Shown: piece after piece, positions 54,291 through 64,000 of the stretch
Layout of the letters: every line of letters starts with the position of its first letter
How positions within the stretch are numbered: the first letter of the stretch is position 1
Source of the DNA: Paraburkholderia sacchari
GTDB taxonomy: Bacteria > Pseudomonadota > Gammaproteobacteria > Burkholderiales > Burkholderiaceae
Assembly: GCF_000785435.2 (NCBI RefSeq)
Contig: NZ_JTDB02000003.1
Coordinates: 434,001 to 498,000 of the forward strand
DNA length: 64,000 nucleotides
Direction: 5' to 3'
Program-made: the position numbers and the translations under genes
The notes under the pieces: generated by a model
What the model saw: the letters and a program-made list of their open reading frames with translations, nothing else
The model's database searches: none
What the model was told of the DNA's origin: nothing

Positions 54291-55013
54291 TTACCCCCGG
54301 CCCACGTTCTGAAGCAGTGAGAAGAGCGTTGCGGCGGTGTCGGCGAGGTAATCGGCATTCCATTGCGCCGGTGGTTCGACGTTGCCGCAGTAGCCATAGG
54401 CCGCCGCGATCGTCGCCATGCCGGCCGCGTGGCCAGCCTGCACGTCACGCAGGTCGTCACCCACGTAGACCACGCGTCGGGCGTCGATGCCGAGTGCCTG
54501 TGCCGCATGCAGCAGCGGGGCGGGGTGGGGCTTCGAGTAGGGCGTGGTGTCGCCGCTTACGACGCAGGCCGCGCGCGTGTCGAGATGCATCAGTTTGACG
54601 AGCGGGTCGGTGAGCCGTGCGACCTTGTTGGTGACGATGCCCCAGCGCACGCTGCGCGCGTCGAGGTCGTCGAGCACCGCGTCGATGCCGGCAAAGAGCG
54701 CCGTCTCCACGCGCAGATTGGCGGCGTAGTTGGCGAGGAACTCTTCGCGCATGGCCGCGAACTCGCGGTCGTCGGGGCCGATGCCGAACGCCCCCCCAAT
54801 CAGGCCGCGCGCGCCCGCCGAGGCGAGCGGCCGCAGCTTCTCGTAGGGCGCGCTTGCCAGGCCGCGCGCGTGGCGCATCTGGTTGACCGCAGCGGCGAGA
54901 TCGGGCGCCGTGTCGGCGAGCGTGCCGTCGAAGTCGAACAGCACGGCGTCGCAGGTGTCCAGCGTTGCACGGGAGTCCGGTGCAGGCGTACTTTCAAGCT
55001 GAGTCTGAGTCAT
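54291..55013 (-). CDS. gph: phosphoglycolate phosphatase
   Basis: 240 aa HAD phosphatase with nucleophile motif FDFDGTLADT near residues 27-36, motif II (GIVTNK), motif III Lys (KPHPAPLLHA) and motif IV (YVGDDLRDVQAG). It salvages 2-phosphoglycolate; MupP-type activity is also possible for this group. It follows ubiG by 21 nt. Confidence 0.92.
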   Translation of the reverse strand: MTQTQLESTPAPDSRATLDTCDAVLFDFDGTLADTAPDLAAAVNQMRHARGLASAPYEKLRPLASAGARGLIGGAFGIGPDDREFAAMREEFLANYAANLRVETALFAGIDAVLDDLDARSVRWGIVTNKVARLTDPLVKLMHLDTRAACVVSGDTTPYSKPHPAPLLHAAQALGIDARRVVYVGDDLRDVQAGHAAGMATIAAAYGYCGNVEPPAQWNADYLADTAATLFSLLQNVGRG

Positions 55014-55034
55014 GTCGGAAGAGGCGCGGGCGCT

Positions 55035-55733
55035 TCAGGCGTCGCGCCGGCAGGCAATCATGTAGTTGACGCTCGAGTCGTTCGACAGCGCGAAGTGGCG
55101 CGTGAGCGGGTTGTAGGTGATGCCCTTGATCTCGGCCGGGCGCAGGCCGGCTTCGCGCGCGAAGCCCGCGAGTTCCGAAGGGCGGATGAAGCGCGCGTAA
55201 TCGTGCGTGCCCTTGGGCAGCATCTGCGCGATGTATTCCGCGCCGATCACGGCAAGCAGATACGACTTCACATTGCGGTTGAGCGTAGAGAAGAACACCC
55301 AGCCGCCCGGCTTCACGAGCGTCGCGCAGGCCTTGACTACGCTCAGGGGCTCCGGCACGTGCTCGAGCATCTCCATGCAGGTGACCACGTCGAACGAAGC
55401 GGGCTCGCGCGCCGCGATCGCTTCGGCTGCGATTTCCTCGTATTCCACGGTGATGCCGCTTTCCAGGCTGTGCAGGTCCGCCACGCCCAGCGCTTCGCTG
55501 GAGAGGTCGATGCCCTTTACATTTGCGCCGAGACCCGCCATCGACTCTGACAGGATGCCGCCGCCGCAGCCGATATCGAGCACACGCTTGGCGGACAGAT
55601 GCGCATGGCTGTCGATCCAGCCAAGGCGGACGGGGTTTAGTTCGTGCAGCGGCTTGAATTCCGCGTTCGGGTCCCACCAGCGATGAGCAAGATCGCTGAA
55701 TTTCTGCAACTCGTGGGGATCGGCATTGGTCAT
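55035..55733 (-). CDS. ubiG: UbiG bifunctional ubiquinone O-methyltransferase
   Basis: 232 aa SAM-dependent methyltransferase that performs both O-methylations in ubiquinone synthesis. It has motif [14 protein letters not shown] near residues 50-62, [11 protein letters not shown] and FFSTLNRN. N-terminal [20 protein letters not shown] is typical of UbiG. ATG at 55733 used; the upstream frame is noise. Confidence 0.95.
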   Translation of the reverse strand: MTNADPHELQKFSDLAHRWWDPNAEFKPLHELNPVRLGWIDSHAHLSAKRVLDIGCGGGILSESMAGLGANVKGIDLSSEALGVADLHSLESGITVEYEEIAAEAIAAREPASFDVVTCMEMLEHVPEPLSVVKACATLVKPGGWVFFSTLNRNVKSYLLAVIGAEYIAQMLPKGTHDYARFIRPSELAGFAREAGLRPAEIKGITYNPLTRHFALSNDSSVNYMIACRRDA

Positions 55734-55861
55734 GTCGGAGAGGCCGCTGGCACACCAGGGCGGGGGAGAATAAGTAAGCCCTGAGTATATAGGCGGGGGC
55801 CTGCAGCGGCAAAATGGGCTGCCGTGCCTCGGCCACTCATATCCGGGAAAAGCCGATGAAA

Positions 55862-55888
55862 TAAAAAAGCCCCGCCGAAGCGGGGCTT
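55862..55888 (-). terminator. ompA intrinsic terminator
   Basis: An 8-bp stem AGCCCCGC/GCGGGGCT (55868-55875 with 55880-55887), 4-nt loop, T's on the minus strand. Confidence 0.92.
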
Positions 55889-55914
55889 TGAGGCTTGCTG
55901 TCGCAGCTCGCAAA

Positions 55915-56565
55915 TTACTGTTGCGGTTGCTTCTGCGTGCCGACAACTTCGACTTCCACGCGGCGATCCGGTGCGAGGCAGGCGACGAGTTGCTTGTGGT
56001 TCTTCTGGTTGCAACCAGTCGTAACCGGGTTGCGCTTGCCCTTGCCTTCCGTGTAGATGCGGTCGGCCGGAACGCCCTTGCTGACCAGGTACGACTTGAC
56101 GGCTTGCGCACGGCGCAGCGACAGACGGTCGTTGTAGGCAGCCGAGCCGATGCGGTCGGTGTAACCCGTTGCAACGATGACTTCGAGGTTCAGCGCCTGG
56201 GTCTTGCTTGCCAGATCGTCCAGCTTTTCCTTGCCAGCCGGCTTCAGGATAGCCTTGTCGAAGTCGAACAGGGCGTCAGCTTGATACGTGATCTTCTGGC
56301 TCGTGATGGCCGGCGGCGGAGCGACCGGCGGTTGCGGTGCCTGGGCGACCAGTGCGCCATCGCACTTTGCGTTGGCGGTGGCCGGCGTCCAGAATGCATC
56401 GCGCCAGCAAAGCTCGTTCGTGCCGTTCATCCACACGTATTCGCCGGTACCATTCACCCAGTTGTCATTGACGGCTTGTCGCGACGCCGGCACCGATTGT
56501 GCTTGGGCGGATGCAGCCATAACTGCGGTAGCTGCAATGAACGCGAGCTTTGAAAGTTTATTCAT
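55915..56565 (-). CDS. ompA: OmpA-family outer-membrane/peptidoglycan protein
   Basis: 216 aa with signal peptide (1-22, AQA) and a C-terminal OmpA domain (residues about 95-205; [21 protein letters not shown], with the peptidoglycan-binding Asp/Arg). The N-terminal part is too short for an eight-strand barrel, so it is a soluble or small-anchor OmpA-like protein. It has its own terminator and a long leader toward gyrA. Confidence 0.93.
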   Translation of the reverse strand: MNKLSKLAFIAATAVMAASAQAQSVPASRQAVNDNWVNGTGEYVWMNGTNELCWRDAFWTPATANAKCDGALVAQAPQPPVAPPPAITSQKITYQADALFDFDKAILKPAGKEKLDDLASKTQALNLEVIVATGYTDRIGSAAYNDRLSLRRAQAVKSYLVSKGVPADRIYTEGKGKRNPVTTGCNQKNHKQLVACLAPDRRVEVEVVGTQKQPQQ

Positions 56566-57151
56566 ATTTCTCCTCTCGAAATTGAGATTACCGCAGGTTT
56601 ACTGCGAGCCATATGACGAAGACTAGTCATACATTGCTCGAAGTATAACATTGGCGAGTTGTGAGACACGTCTTGTGTAGACTTCGAGCGGTGTCTAACT
56701 TTATGCGTTGGCATTTTGCCATATCGTTCCCGTCCGACGATAAAAAAAATCCGCCCCCTTCATCAGGGCTTGTCGAATGTGGTACACCCGCAACAAAAAG
56801 TTCCCGCTCGATCTCCTGGTAGTGTGCCTGGTTGGTGGAGGAGTGCAAGGCGTCCGGTTCTGGGCGCTGCGCTTTGTCACACGAACTGGGTGCGAATGTC
56901 GTTCGCGCATGATATTTGCCAGCGCCAGGCAGCGCGTTTGAATCGCTGTGCGCCGTTTTGAGCCGCTCGAGCTCGCCCCACTAATAGGTATACGTAGATA
57001 GTCCCCGGACGGCGGGCAGGGGGCTCGCGCATGATAGAATCATAAGATTGCGCTGCGTCTGCGGCGTCCATGCGACAGCAGGGCGCGTTGCGCGGTTTGT
57101 CCGGCTGGCAGGCTTGCCGGCGGCCCCGTGCGCCCGATAACGACATCGATA
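56566..57151. other. ompA-gyrA divergent intergenic region
   Basis: 586 bp without a supported gene. It holds the ompA leader (a possible minus-strand -10 TATACT near 56640-56650) and the gyrA leader (a -10-like TAGAAT at 57035-57040, no clear -35). The rest shows nothing I can name. Confidence 0.5.
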
Positions 57152-59740
57152 ATGGATCAATTCGCCAAAGAGACTCTGCCAATCTCCCTCGAGGAGGAAA
57201 TGCGCCGCTCGTATCTCGACTACGCGATGAGCGTGATCGTCGGGCGGGCGCTGCCGGATGTGCGTGATGGCCTCAAGCCCGTGCACCGGCGCGTGCTGTA
57301 CGCGATGCACGAGTTGAACAACGACTGGAACCGCGCTTACAAGAAGTCGGCGCGTATCGTCGGCGACGTAATCGGTAAGTACCACCCGCACGGCGACACG
57401 GCTGTATACGACACCATCGTCCGGATGGCGCAGGACTTCTCGCTGCGCTACATGCTGGTCGACGGCCAGGGCAACTTCGGCTCGATCGACGGCGACAACG
57501 CCGCGGCCATGCGTTACACCGAAATCCGCATGGCGAAGATCGGGCACGAGTTGCTCGCCGACATCGACAAGGAAACCGTCGATTTCGGGCCGAACTACGA
57601 CGGCAGCGAAAGCGAGCCGCAGATCCTGCCTGCGCGCATCCCGAACCTGCTCATCAACGGTTCGTCGGGCATCGCGGTCGGTATGGCCACGAATATTCCG
57701 CCGCACAATCTCAACGAAGTGGTCGATGCTTGCCAGCATCTGCTGAAGAATCCGCAGACCACGATCGACGAGTTGATCGAAATCATTCCGGCGCCCGATT
57801 TCCCGACCGCCGGCATCATCTATGGCGTCGCCGGCGTGCGCGACGGCTATCGGACCGGGCGCGGGCGCGTCGTGATGCGCGCGGCCACGCACTTCGAGGA
57901 GATCGACCGCGGCCAGCGCATGGCGATCATCGTCGACGAGCTGCCGTATCAGGTGAACAAGCGTTCGCTGCTCGAGCGCATTGCCGAGCTCGTCAACGAG
58001 AAAAAGCTCGAAGGCATTTCCGATATCCGCGACGAGTCGGACAAGAGCGGCATGCGCGTCGTGATCGAACTCAAGCGCGGCGAAGTGCCCGAGGTCATCC
58101 TCAACAATCTCTATAAGGCGACCCAGCTTCAGGACACGTTCGGCATGAACATGGTCGCGCTGGTGGACAACCAGCCGAAGCTGCTGAACCTGAAGGAAAT
58201 GCTCGAGCATTTCCTGTCGCACCGCCGCGAAGTGCTCACGCGGCGCACGGTATACGAACTGCGCAAGGCGCGCGAGCGCGGCCACGTGCTCGAAGGCCTC
58301 GCAGTTGCGCTTGCGAACATCGACGAATTCATCGCCATCATCAAGGCCGCGCCCACGCCGCCGATCGCGAAGCAGGAGTTGATGAACCGTCCGTGGGACT
58401 CGTCGCTCGTGCGCGAGATGCTCACGCGCGCGGAGCAGGAGAACGCCTCGGCGGGCGGCCGGGAAGCCTATCGTCCGGAAGGGCTGAACCCGCAGTACGG
58501 CATGCAGGCCGATGGCCTCTATCGCCTGTCCGATACGCAGGCGCAGGAAATCCTGCAAATGCGTCTGCAGCGCCTCACGGGTCTGGAGCAGGACAAGATC
58601 ATTGGCGAGTACCGCGAAGTGATGGCGCAAATCGCCGATCTGCTCGACATCCTCGCGCGTCCCGAGCGCGTAACGGTCATGATCTCCGACGAACTCACCG
58701 CGATCAAGAGCGAATTCGGCGATGCTCGCCGCTCGAAGATCGAGATGAACGCGACCGAGCTGAACACCGAAGATCTGATCACGCCGCAGGACATGGTGGT
58801 GACCATGTCGCACTCGGGTTACGTGAAATCGCAGCCGTTGTCCGAATATCGCGCCCAGAAGCGCGGAGGTCGCGGCAAGCAGGCCACGTCGATGAAGGAA
58901 GACGACTGGATCGACACGCTCTTCATCGCCAATACGCACGACCACATCCTGTGCTTCTCGAATCGGGGTCGCGTGTACTGGGTCAAGGTTTATGAAGTGC
59001 CGCAGGGCTCGCGCAACTCGCGCGGCCGTCCGATTGTCAATATGTTCCCGCTTCAGGACGGCGAGAAAATCACGGTCGTGCTGCCGGTGAAGGAGTTCTC
59101 GGCGGACAAATTCGTGTTTATGGCGACCGCACTCGGTACGGTCAAGAAGACGCCGCTCGAGGCGTTCAGCCGTCCGCTGCGCAAGGGTATTATTGCGGTC
59201 GGTCTGGATGAGGGCGATTACCTGATCGGCGCGGCCATCACCGATGGCGCGCATGACGTGATGCTGTTCTCGGACGCCGGCAAGGCCGTGCGCTTCGACG
59301 AAAACGACGTGCGCCCGATGGGCCGTGAAGCGCGCGGCGTGCGCGGCATGCAACTCGAGGAGTCCCAGCAGGTCATCGCGCTCCTCGTGGCGGGCGACGA
59401 GCAGCAGTCGGTGCTCACCGCCACCGAGAACGGCTACGGCAAGCGCACGCCGATCACCGAATACACGCGCCACGGCCGCGGCACGAAGGGCATGATCGCG
59501 ATCCAGACGTCGGAGCGTAACGGCAAGGTGGTGGCGGCCACGCTCGTGGACCCGGAAGCCGAGATCATGCTGATCACGACCACAGGTGTGTTGATCCGCA
59601 CGCGGGTCTCGGAGATCCGTGAAATGGGCCGTGCGACGCAAGGTGTTACACTCATCAGCCTTGATGAAGGCACGAAGCTTTCCGGCCTGCAGCAGATCGC
59701 GGAGGCCGATGCCGAAGGCGAGGACGAAAGCGAAGAGTAA
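57152..59740 (+). CDS. gyrA: DNA gyrase subunit A
   Basis: 862 aa. Catalytic Tyr122 (RYT) and the quinolone-resistance region 67-106 are intact: Thr83 and Asp87 in GDTAVYD, the unmutated pair for Burkholderia (E. coli numbering is kept). The GyrA box QKRGGRGK lies in the C-terminal beta-pinwheel, which ends in an acidic tail. ATG 57152 is preferred to the GTG 24 nt upstream. Confidence 0.97.
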   Translation: MDQFAKETLPISLEEEMRRSYLDYAMSVIVGRALPDVRDGLKPVHRRVLYAMHELNNDWNRAYKKSARIVGDVIGKYHPHGDTAVYDTIVRMAQDFSLRYMLVDGQGNFGSIDGDNAAAMRYTEIRMAKIGHELLADIDKETVDFGPNYDGSESEPQILPARIPNLLINGSSGIAVGMATNIPPHNLNEVVDACQHLLKNPQTTIDELIEIIPAPDFPTAGIIYGVAGVRDGYRTGRGRVVMRAATHFEEIDRGQRMAIIVDELPYQVNKRSLLERIAELVNEKKLEGISDIRDESDKSGMRVVIELKRGEVPEVILNNLYKATQLQDTFGMNMVALVDNQPKLLNLKEMLEHFLSHRREVLTRRTVYELRKARERGHVLEGLAVALANIDEFIAIIKAAPTPPIAKQELMNRPWDSSLVREMLTRAEQENASAGGREAYRPEGLNPQYGMQADGLYRLSDTQAQEILQMRLQRLTGLEQDKIIGEYREVMAQIADLLDILARPERVTVMISDELTAIKSEFGDARRSKIEMNATELNTEDLITPQDMVVTMSHSGYVKSQPLSEYRAQKRGGRGKQATSMKEDDWIDTLFIANTHDHILCFSNRGRVYWVKVYEVPQGSRNSRGRPIVNMFPLQDGEKITVVLPVKEFSADKFVFMATALGTVKKTPLEAFSRPLRKGIIAVGLDEGDYLIGAAITDGAHDVMLFSDAGKAVRFDENDVRPMGREARGVRGMQLEESQQVIALLVAGDEQQSVLTATENGYGKRTPITEYTRHGRGTKGMIAIQTSERNGKVVAATLVDPEAEIMLITTTGVLIRTRVSEIREMGRATQGVTLISLDEGTKLSGLQQIAEADAEGEDESEE

Positions 59741-59767
59741 GTTTTGCGTGCAGGTTGATGTGGCCAG

Positions 59768-59789
59768 GCGGCCCGCGTGAGCGGGCCGC
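59768..59789. terminator. hairpin after gyrA
   Basis: A 9-bp GC stem GCGGCCCGC/GCGGGCCGC (59768-59776 with 59781-59789), loop GTGA. The T-run is weak (TTCGTATC), so termination efficiency is uncertain. Confidence 0.55.
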
Positions 59790-59944
59790 TTCGTATCAGG
59801 ATGCCGTGGGTGTTTTGAGTGGCCAACGGTGCTGAATGGTGCCGGGTGGATCGCAGGATCGGCGGCGGGTGCGCAAAGCGCGCCCGGGAGCGCCCCGCGG
59901 TTTGCGCGGCAGGCAGTTCGATTATTTTCTCAGAGGGAGTAATG

Positions 59945-60553
59945 ATGCAAAAACGATTCAAGCAGGTAATGTTGCTGGCCGCTCTCGTGCCGACGTTCGC
60001 CATGGCGCAAGCGCTTCAGAACCAGGCGCCCGCTCCGGCGGCGCCGGCTGCTGCCGCAGCACCGATCGATCCGGCCAAGCAAGCCGCGATCAAGGACCTG
60101 CTGGACGCGATCGATGCGCAGAAGCTCGTCGGCGCAATCGGCAACAGCGCGCAAATGCAGGCGAAGCAGCTCGTCCCGGCGATCCTGTCGGACGCGCTGT
60201 CGGAAAACAAGACGATGACGGACAAGCAGAAGCAAGCTTCCGTCCCGACGCTGCAGAAGAACGCAGTGCCGAAGCTGGTTGACTCGGCAGGCCAGGTCTT
60301 CGCCACGGACTCGTTCAAGCAGGACGCCATGCAAGCTCAGTACGACGCTTATGCCAAGTACTACAGCACGTCGGAAATCAAGGACCTGACCACGTTCTAC
60401 CGCAGCCCGACCGGCCGCAAGTTCATCCAGGTTCAAGACCAGGTGGGCCGCGACGTCGTCAACGGCCTGATGCAGAAGTACATGCCGCAGTCGATCAAGG
60501 CTACGCGCGACCAGGCCGACAAGGAAGTCGCTTCGGTCAAGCCGGCCAAGTAA
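59945..60553 (+). CDS. DUF2059 periplasmic protein
   Basis: 202 aa with a signal peptide (ending AMA) and a DUF2059 domain (PTLQKNAVPKLVDSAGQVFA, AKYYSTSEIKDLTTFYRSPTGRK). Function unknown. ATGs at 59942 and 59945 are adjacent; the second has a proper 5-nt spacing from GAGGGAG. It is separated from serC by a terminator. Confidence 0.88.
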   Translation: MQKRFKQVMLLAALVPTFAMAQALQNQAPAPAAPAAAAAPIDPAKQAAIKDLLDAIDAQKLVGAIGNSAQMQAKQLVPAILSDALSENKTMTDKQKQASVPTLQKNAVPKLVDSAGQVFATDSFKQDAMQAQYDAYAKYYSTSEIKDLTTFYRSPTGRKFIQVQDQVGRDVVNGLMQKYMPQSIKATRDQADKEVASVKPAK

Positions 60554-60612
60554 GCGTCGCCTGTCGCACTTGCCCGGGAGGCCCGCGTTGGCGGGTTCCC
60601 GGCGACAATGCG

Positions 60613-60657
60613 ATAATGGCCGTTTGTGCGATAAGCACAAGCGGCCATTATTTTTTT
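60613..60657 (+). terminator. terminator before serC
   Basis: A 17-bp stem with one mismatch, 60613-60629 with 60635-60651, loop GATAA, then a T-run to 60657. It ends the DUF2059 transcript, so serC needs its own promoter. Confidence 0.92.
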
Positions 60658-60706
60658 CGGCGCACCGGCTTGGGGCCGTGGCGCCTGCCTCGGGGATCCC
60701 CTTACG

Positions 60707-61789
60707 ATGCGCGTCTTCAACTTCTCCGCCGGACCGGCTGCATTGCCCGAAGAGGTGCTCCGCCAGGCCGCCGACGAAATGCTCGATTGGCACGGTAGCG
60801 GCATGAGCGTGATGGAAATGAGCCATCGCGGTCCGGAATTCATGCAGATCCACAGCGAGGCGCTGCTCGATCTGCGCGAACTGATGCAGGTGCCGGCGAG
60901 CCATCAGATCCTGTTTCTGCAGGGCGGCGGCATCGGCGAGAACGCGATCGTTCCGCTGAACCTGTTCGGTGCGAAGCCGCGCGCCGACTTCGTGATCACG
61001 GGCTCGTGGTCGCAGAAGTCGCAGAAGGAAGCGCTCAAGTATGGCGCGGCGCACATCGCCGCGACGGGCCGCACCGAAGCGGGTTTCACGCACGCGCCGG
61101 CCAAGGGCGAGTGGAAGCTCTCCGACGATCCCGCCTACGTGCATCTGTGCACGAACGAGACGATCGACGGCGTGGAGACTTTCGAGATTCCCGATCTGGG
61201 CGACATTCCGCTCGTGGCCGACGCTTCGTCGCATATCCTCTCGCGCCCGATGGACCTCGCCAAATACGGCGTGCTCTACGGCGGTGCGCAGAAGAACATC
61301 GGCATGGCAGGTGTGACGGTCGTGATCGTGCGCGAAGACCTGCTCGACCGCGCGATGCCCATTTGCCCGTCGGCGTTCGAGTGGAAAACCGTTGCCGCGA
61401 ACAACTCCATGTTCAACACGCCCCCCACATACGCGATTTACATCGCGGGCCTCGTGTTCAAGTGGCTCAAGCGCCAGGGTGGCCTCACGGCCATCGAGGC
61501 GCGCAATATCGAAAAAGCGCAGCTGCTCTACGACACGATCGATGCGAGCAGCTTCTATATCAACAAGGTGGAGCGTCGCGCGCGCTCGCGGATGAACGTC
61601 CCGTTCTTCCTCGCCGATGAAACACGTAACGATGATTTCCTGGCCGGCGCGAAGGCGCGCGGGCTTCTGCAGCTGAAGGGCCACAAGTCCGTCGGCGGCA
61701 TGCGGGCGTCGATTTACAACGCGGTGCCGCTCGAAGCAGTGAAGGCACTGGTCGAGTACATGAAGGAATTCGAGGCGAAGCACGCCTGA
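60707..61789 (+). CDS. serC: phosphoserine aminotransferase
   Basis: 360 aa PLP enzyme for serine (and pyridoxal phosphate) synthesis. It begins [18 protein letters not shown]; the PLP lysine is in [12 protein letters not shown]. Full length. First gene of serC-pheA-hisC. Confidence 0.97.
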   Translation: MRVFNFSAGPAALPEEVLRQAADEMLDWHGSGMSVMEMSHRGPEFMQIHSEALLDLRELMQVPASHQILFLQGGGIGENAIVPLNLFGAKPRADFVITGSWSQKSQKEALKYGAAHIAATGRTEAGFTHAPAKGEWKLSDDPAYVHLCTNETIDGVETFEIPDLGDIPLVADASSHILSRPMDLAKYGVLYGGAQKNIGMAGVTVVIVREDLLDRAMPICPSAFEWKTVAANNSMFNTPPTYAIYIAGLVFKWLKRQGGLTAIEARNIEKAQLLYDTIDASSFYINKVERRARSRMNVPFFLADETRNDDFLAGAKARGLLQLKGHKSVGGMRASIYNAVPLEAVKALVEYMKEFEAKHA

Positions 61790-61852
61790 CGGGGTTTGAC
61801 GCCCCGCAGGAGCGCGCTGCGCGCATCTCCTTTCAGATTGCCGGTTTCACGC

Positions 61853-62935
61853 ATGGACGACGAACTCAACACACAACTCAAGCCGCTGCGCGAGCGCATC
61901 GACGCGATCGATGCCCAGCTCATCGCGCTCCTGAACCAGCGCGCGGCGGTGGCGCTCGAAGTGGGCGAGGTCAAGAAGCACTTCAATGCGCCCGTATTCC
62001 GCCCGGAGCGCGAGCTCCAGGTGATCGAGCGCCTGCAGAACATGAGCGAAGGTCCGCTCGGCAACGATCACATCAGCGCGATCTGGCGCGAGATCATGGC
62101 CGCGAGCCGCTCGCTCGAAAAGACCATCTCGGTGGCGTATCTCGGCCCGGTCGGCACCTATTCCGAGCAGGCGACGTTCGCGTACTTCGGTCAGTCGATC
62201 GAAGGCATGCCGTGTCCGTCCATCGATGAGGTGTTTCGCTCGGTCGAGTCGGGCGCCGCGGAATTCGGCGTCGCGCCGGTCGAGAATTCGACCGAGGGTG
62301 CGGTGTCGCGCACGCTCGATCTGCTCCTGCAGACGCAGCTCGTGATCGGCGGCGAAATCGCGCTGCCGATCCAGCACAACCTGATGACGCAAAGCGGCAC
62401 GCTCGATGGCGTGACGCGCGTGTGCGCGCACCCGCAGGCGCTCGCGCAGTGCCAGCGCTGGCTCACGGTCAACGCGCCGCAACTGGAGCGCCAGGCCGTA
62501 TCGAGCAACGCAGAGGCCGCGCGCCTCGCGGCGCAGGATCCGACCATCGCGGCCATCGCCGGTGAACGCGCGGCCACGCACTATGGCCTCTCGATCGCCA
62601 ATGCGCTGATCCAGGACGACCCGCATAACCGCACGCGCTTCGTGATGATCGGCAAGCAGCCGGCGGGCGTGTCGGGCCACGACCAGACCTCGATGATCGT
62701 CTCGGTGAAGAACGAGCCGGGCGCCGTCTACAAGCTGCTCGAACCGCTCGCGCGCCACGGCGTGTCGATGACGCGCTTCGAGTCGCGCCCGGCGCGCGTC
62801 GGTACGTGGGAGTACTACTTCTACATCGACTTCGAAGGTCATCGCGACGAGCCGGCTGTGGCTGCCGCGCTCGAAGAGCTGGGCAAGAAAGCCGCATTCC
62901 TGAAGATTCTCGGCTCGTATCCGCGTTCGCGTTAA
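61853..62935 (+). CDS. pheA: bifunctional chorismate mutase/prephenate dehydratase
   Basis: 360 aa P-protein of phenylalanine synthesis. N-terminal AroQ mutase (LKPLRERIDAIDAQLIALLN), then dehydratase (AYLGPVGTYSEQATFAYF, ENSTEGAVSRTLDLLL with the catalytic Thr region) and a C-terminal ACT domain with the phenylalanine site (NEPGAVYKLLEPLARHGV, FESRP). The ATG at 61853 is chosen because AroQ starts there. Confidence 0.96.
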   Translation: MDDELNTQLKPLRERIDAIDAQLIALLNQRAAVALEVGEVKKHFNAPVFRPERELQVIERLQNMSEGPLGNDHISAIWREIMAASRSLEKTISVAYLGPVGTYSEQATFAYFGQSIEGMPCPSIDEVFRSVESGAAEFGVAPVENSTEGAVSRTLDLLLQTQLVIGGEIALPIQHNLMTQSGTLDGVTRVCAHPQALAQCQRWLTVNAPQLERQAVSSNAEAARLAAQDPTIAAIAGERAATHYGLSIANALIQDDPHNRTRFVMIGKQPAGVSGHDQTSMIVSVKNEPGAVYKLLEPLARHGVSMTRFESRPARVGTWEYYFYIDFEGHRDEPAVAAALEELGKKAAFLKILGSYPRSR

Positions 62936-63061
62936 GTTCGCTTTTGCCCCGGTTTCTCTGCCGTTGCGCCTTCGAGGCGCGGCGGGTGAACCCGGCAGCG
63001 GTCCTGCACGGGGCAAAGCCACGGCTTCGCACGAACCTTCGCCGATACTGGAGAAACACGC

Positions 63062-64000
63062 ATGACCACGCAATTCGGCCCTTCGTATGTGCGCGCGATC
63101 GCGCCGTATGTCGCCGGCAAGCCGATTTCCGAAGTTGCCCGCGAGTTCGGCCTCGACGAGGCGCGCATTGTGAAGCTCGCGTCGAACGAGAATCCGCTCG
63201 GCGTGCCAGAGTCGGCGCAGCGCGCGATTGCGCAGGCTGCGAGCGAGTTGGGCCGGTATCCGGATTCGAACGCCTTCGAACTGAAGGCCGCGCTTGCCGC
63301 GCGCTACGACGTGCCGCCCGAGTGGATCACGCTGGGCAACGGCAGCAACGACATCCTCGAAATGGCCGCGCATGCGTTCGTCGAGCGCGGCCAGTCGATC
63401 GTCTATTCGCAGTATTCCTTCGCGGTCTACGCGCTCGCGACGCAGGGGCTCGGCGCGCGCCATCTCGTAACGCCGGCCGTGCGGTACGGCCACGATCTCG
63501 ATGCGATGCTCGCGGCCGTTGCCGACGACACGCGTCTGATTTTTGTGGCGAACCCGAACAATCCGACGGGCACGTTCATCGACGGCGCCACGCTCGAAGC
63601 GTTCATCGCCAGGGTGCCGCGCCACATTGCCGTGGTGCTCGACGAGGCCTACACCGAGTATCTCGCGGCGGACAAGCGCTACGATTCGATCGCGTGGGCG
63701 CGCCGCTACCCGAACCTGCTGGTTTCGCGGACGTTCTCGAAGGCTTACGGGCTTGCTGGCCTGCGCATCGGCTTCGCGATTGCGCAGCCGGAGCTGACCG
63801 ATCTGCTCAACCGGCTGCGCCAGCCGTTCAACGTGAACACGCTCGCGCAGGCCGCGGCGATTGCCGCGCTCGGCGACACGGATTTCCTGGAAAAGAGCGC
63901 CGCGTTGAATGCTGAAGGCTATTGCACGCTGACCGCGGCGTTCGAGCGCATGGGTCTCGAGTATGTGCCATCGGACGGCAACTTCGTGCTCGTGCGCGTG
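63062..64000 (+). CDS. hisC: histidinol-phosphate aminotransferase (partial)
   Basis: Start at ATG 63062; runs off the window end after 313 codons without a stop. PLP fold type I with the Schiff-base lysine in SRTFSKAYGLAGLRIGFA and the substrate loop ASNENPLG. In this position, after pheA, the enzyme may serve aromatic amino-acid as well as histidine synthesis. The C-terminal part is missing only because of the window edge. Confidence 0.94.
   Translation, partial: MTTQFGPSYVRAIAPYVAGKPISEVAREFGLDEARIVKLASNENPLGVPESAQRAIAQAASELGRYPDSNAFELKAALAARYDVPPEWITLGNGSNDILEMAAHAFVERGQSIVYSQYSFAVYALATQGLGARHLVTPAVRYGHDLDAMLAAVADDTRLIFVANPNNPTGTFIDGATLEAFIARVPRHIAVVLDEAYTEYLAADKRYDSIAWARRYPNLLVSRTFSKAYGLAGLRIGFAIAQPELTDLLNRLRQPFNVNTLAQAAAIAALGDTDFLEKSAALNAEGYCTLTAAFERMGLEYVPSDGNFVLVRV

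Noticed and set aside
57200..57500. Quinolone-resistance change in gyrA
   Set aside because: Thr83 and Asp87 are the wild-type residues for this group.
56981..59641. 886-aa frame on the minus strand
   Set aside because: Antisense shadow of gyrA.

Overview
The window is one contig segment of a GC-rich betaproteobacterial chromosome. Burkholderiaceae of the Paraburkholderia/Caballeronia/Burkholderia type is the best fit. The evidence is the order gmk-rpoZ-spoT-greB, the order ubiG-ompA-gyrA-serC-pheA-hisC, a classic Burkholderia porin, an NAD-dependent FdsGBAD formate dehydrogenase, and a tmRNA with tag ANDDTFALAA. I infer the genus from gene content and order; I ran no search.

Layout. 36-4008: tRNA-Ser and the rph-rdgB-hemW operon (minus), divergent from yicC. 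4091-9202: gmk, rpoZ, spoT, a NinX-like DUF2591 gene, two identical tRNA-Arg genes on the opposite strand, and greB. 9286-14349: a porin, a probable unannotated sRNA, small proteins, a cold-shock gene, an exonuclease/GIY-YIG fusion and a secreted chorismate mutase. 14871-18803: an aldo/keto reductase and its divergent LysR regulator. The LysR C-terminus has been replaced by a small degenerate integrative element that ends near tRNA-Thr. This element carries three TGCCCCC repeats at each end, a truncated P4-type integrase, and one unrecognised cargo gene whose promoter contains a perfect CTGT-N8-ACAG (LexA-type) box. 18871-24670: fbp, pepN, a DUF4136 lipoprotein, and a UPF0016 Mn exporter behind a yybP-ykoY Mn riboswitch. 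24747-32439: a purine catabolism cluster (guanine deaminase, adenine/adenosine deaminase, xdhCBA). 32765-43386: dsbB, an amidase, a CPA2 antiporter, a class I GATase-like hydrolase, a DUF2968 protein, a low-complexity membrane protein, a GNAT, and a TPR/glycosyltransferase-like protein. 43484-46722: an ArsR/CDF metal-efflux operon with a 12-2-12 operator, then an FAD monooxygenase. 46816-53325: fdsGBAD with its divergent ModE-like regulator. 53452-64000: a small secreted protein, ssrA, gph, ubiG, ompA, gyrA, a DUF2059 protein, serC, pheA and hisC (cut by the window end).

How it works together. The deaminases feed guanine and adenine to xanthine dehydrogenase as xanthine and hypoxanthine. FdsGBAD oxidises formate with NAD. 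Both enzymes need molybdenum cofactor, and XdhC would help mature the xanthine dehydrogenase cofactor. serC-pheA-hisC is the start of an amino-acid/aromatic block that continues past the window. The most unusual stretch is the 1.7 kb element at about 17000-18727.
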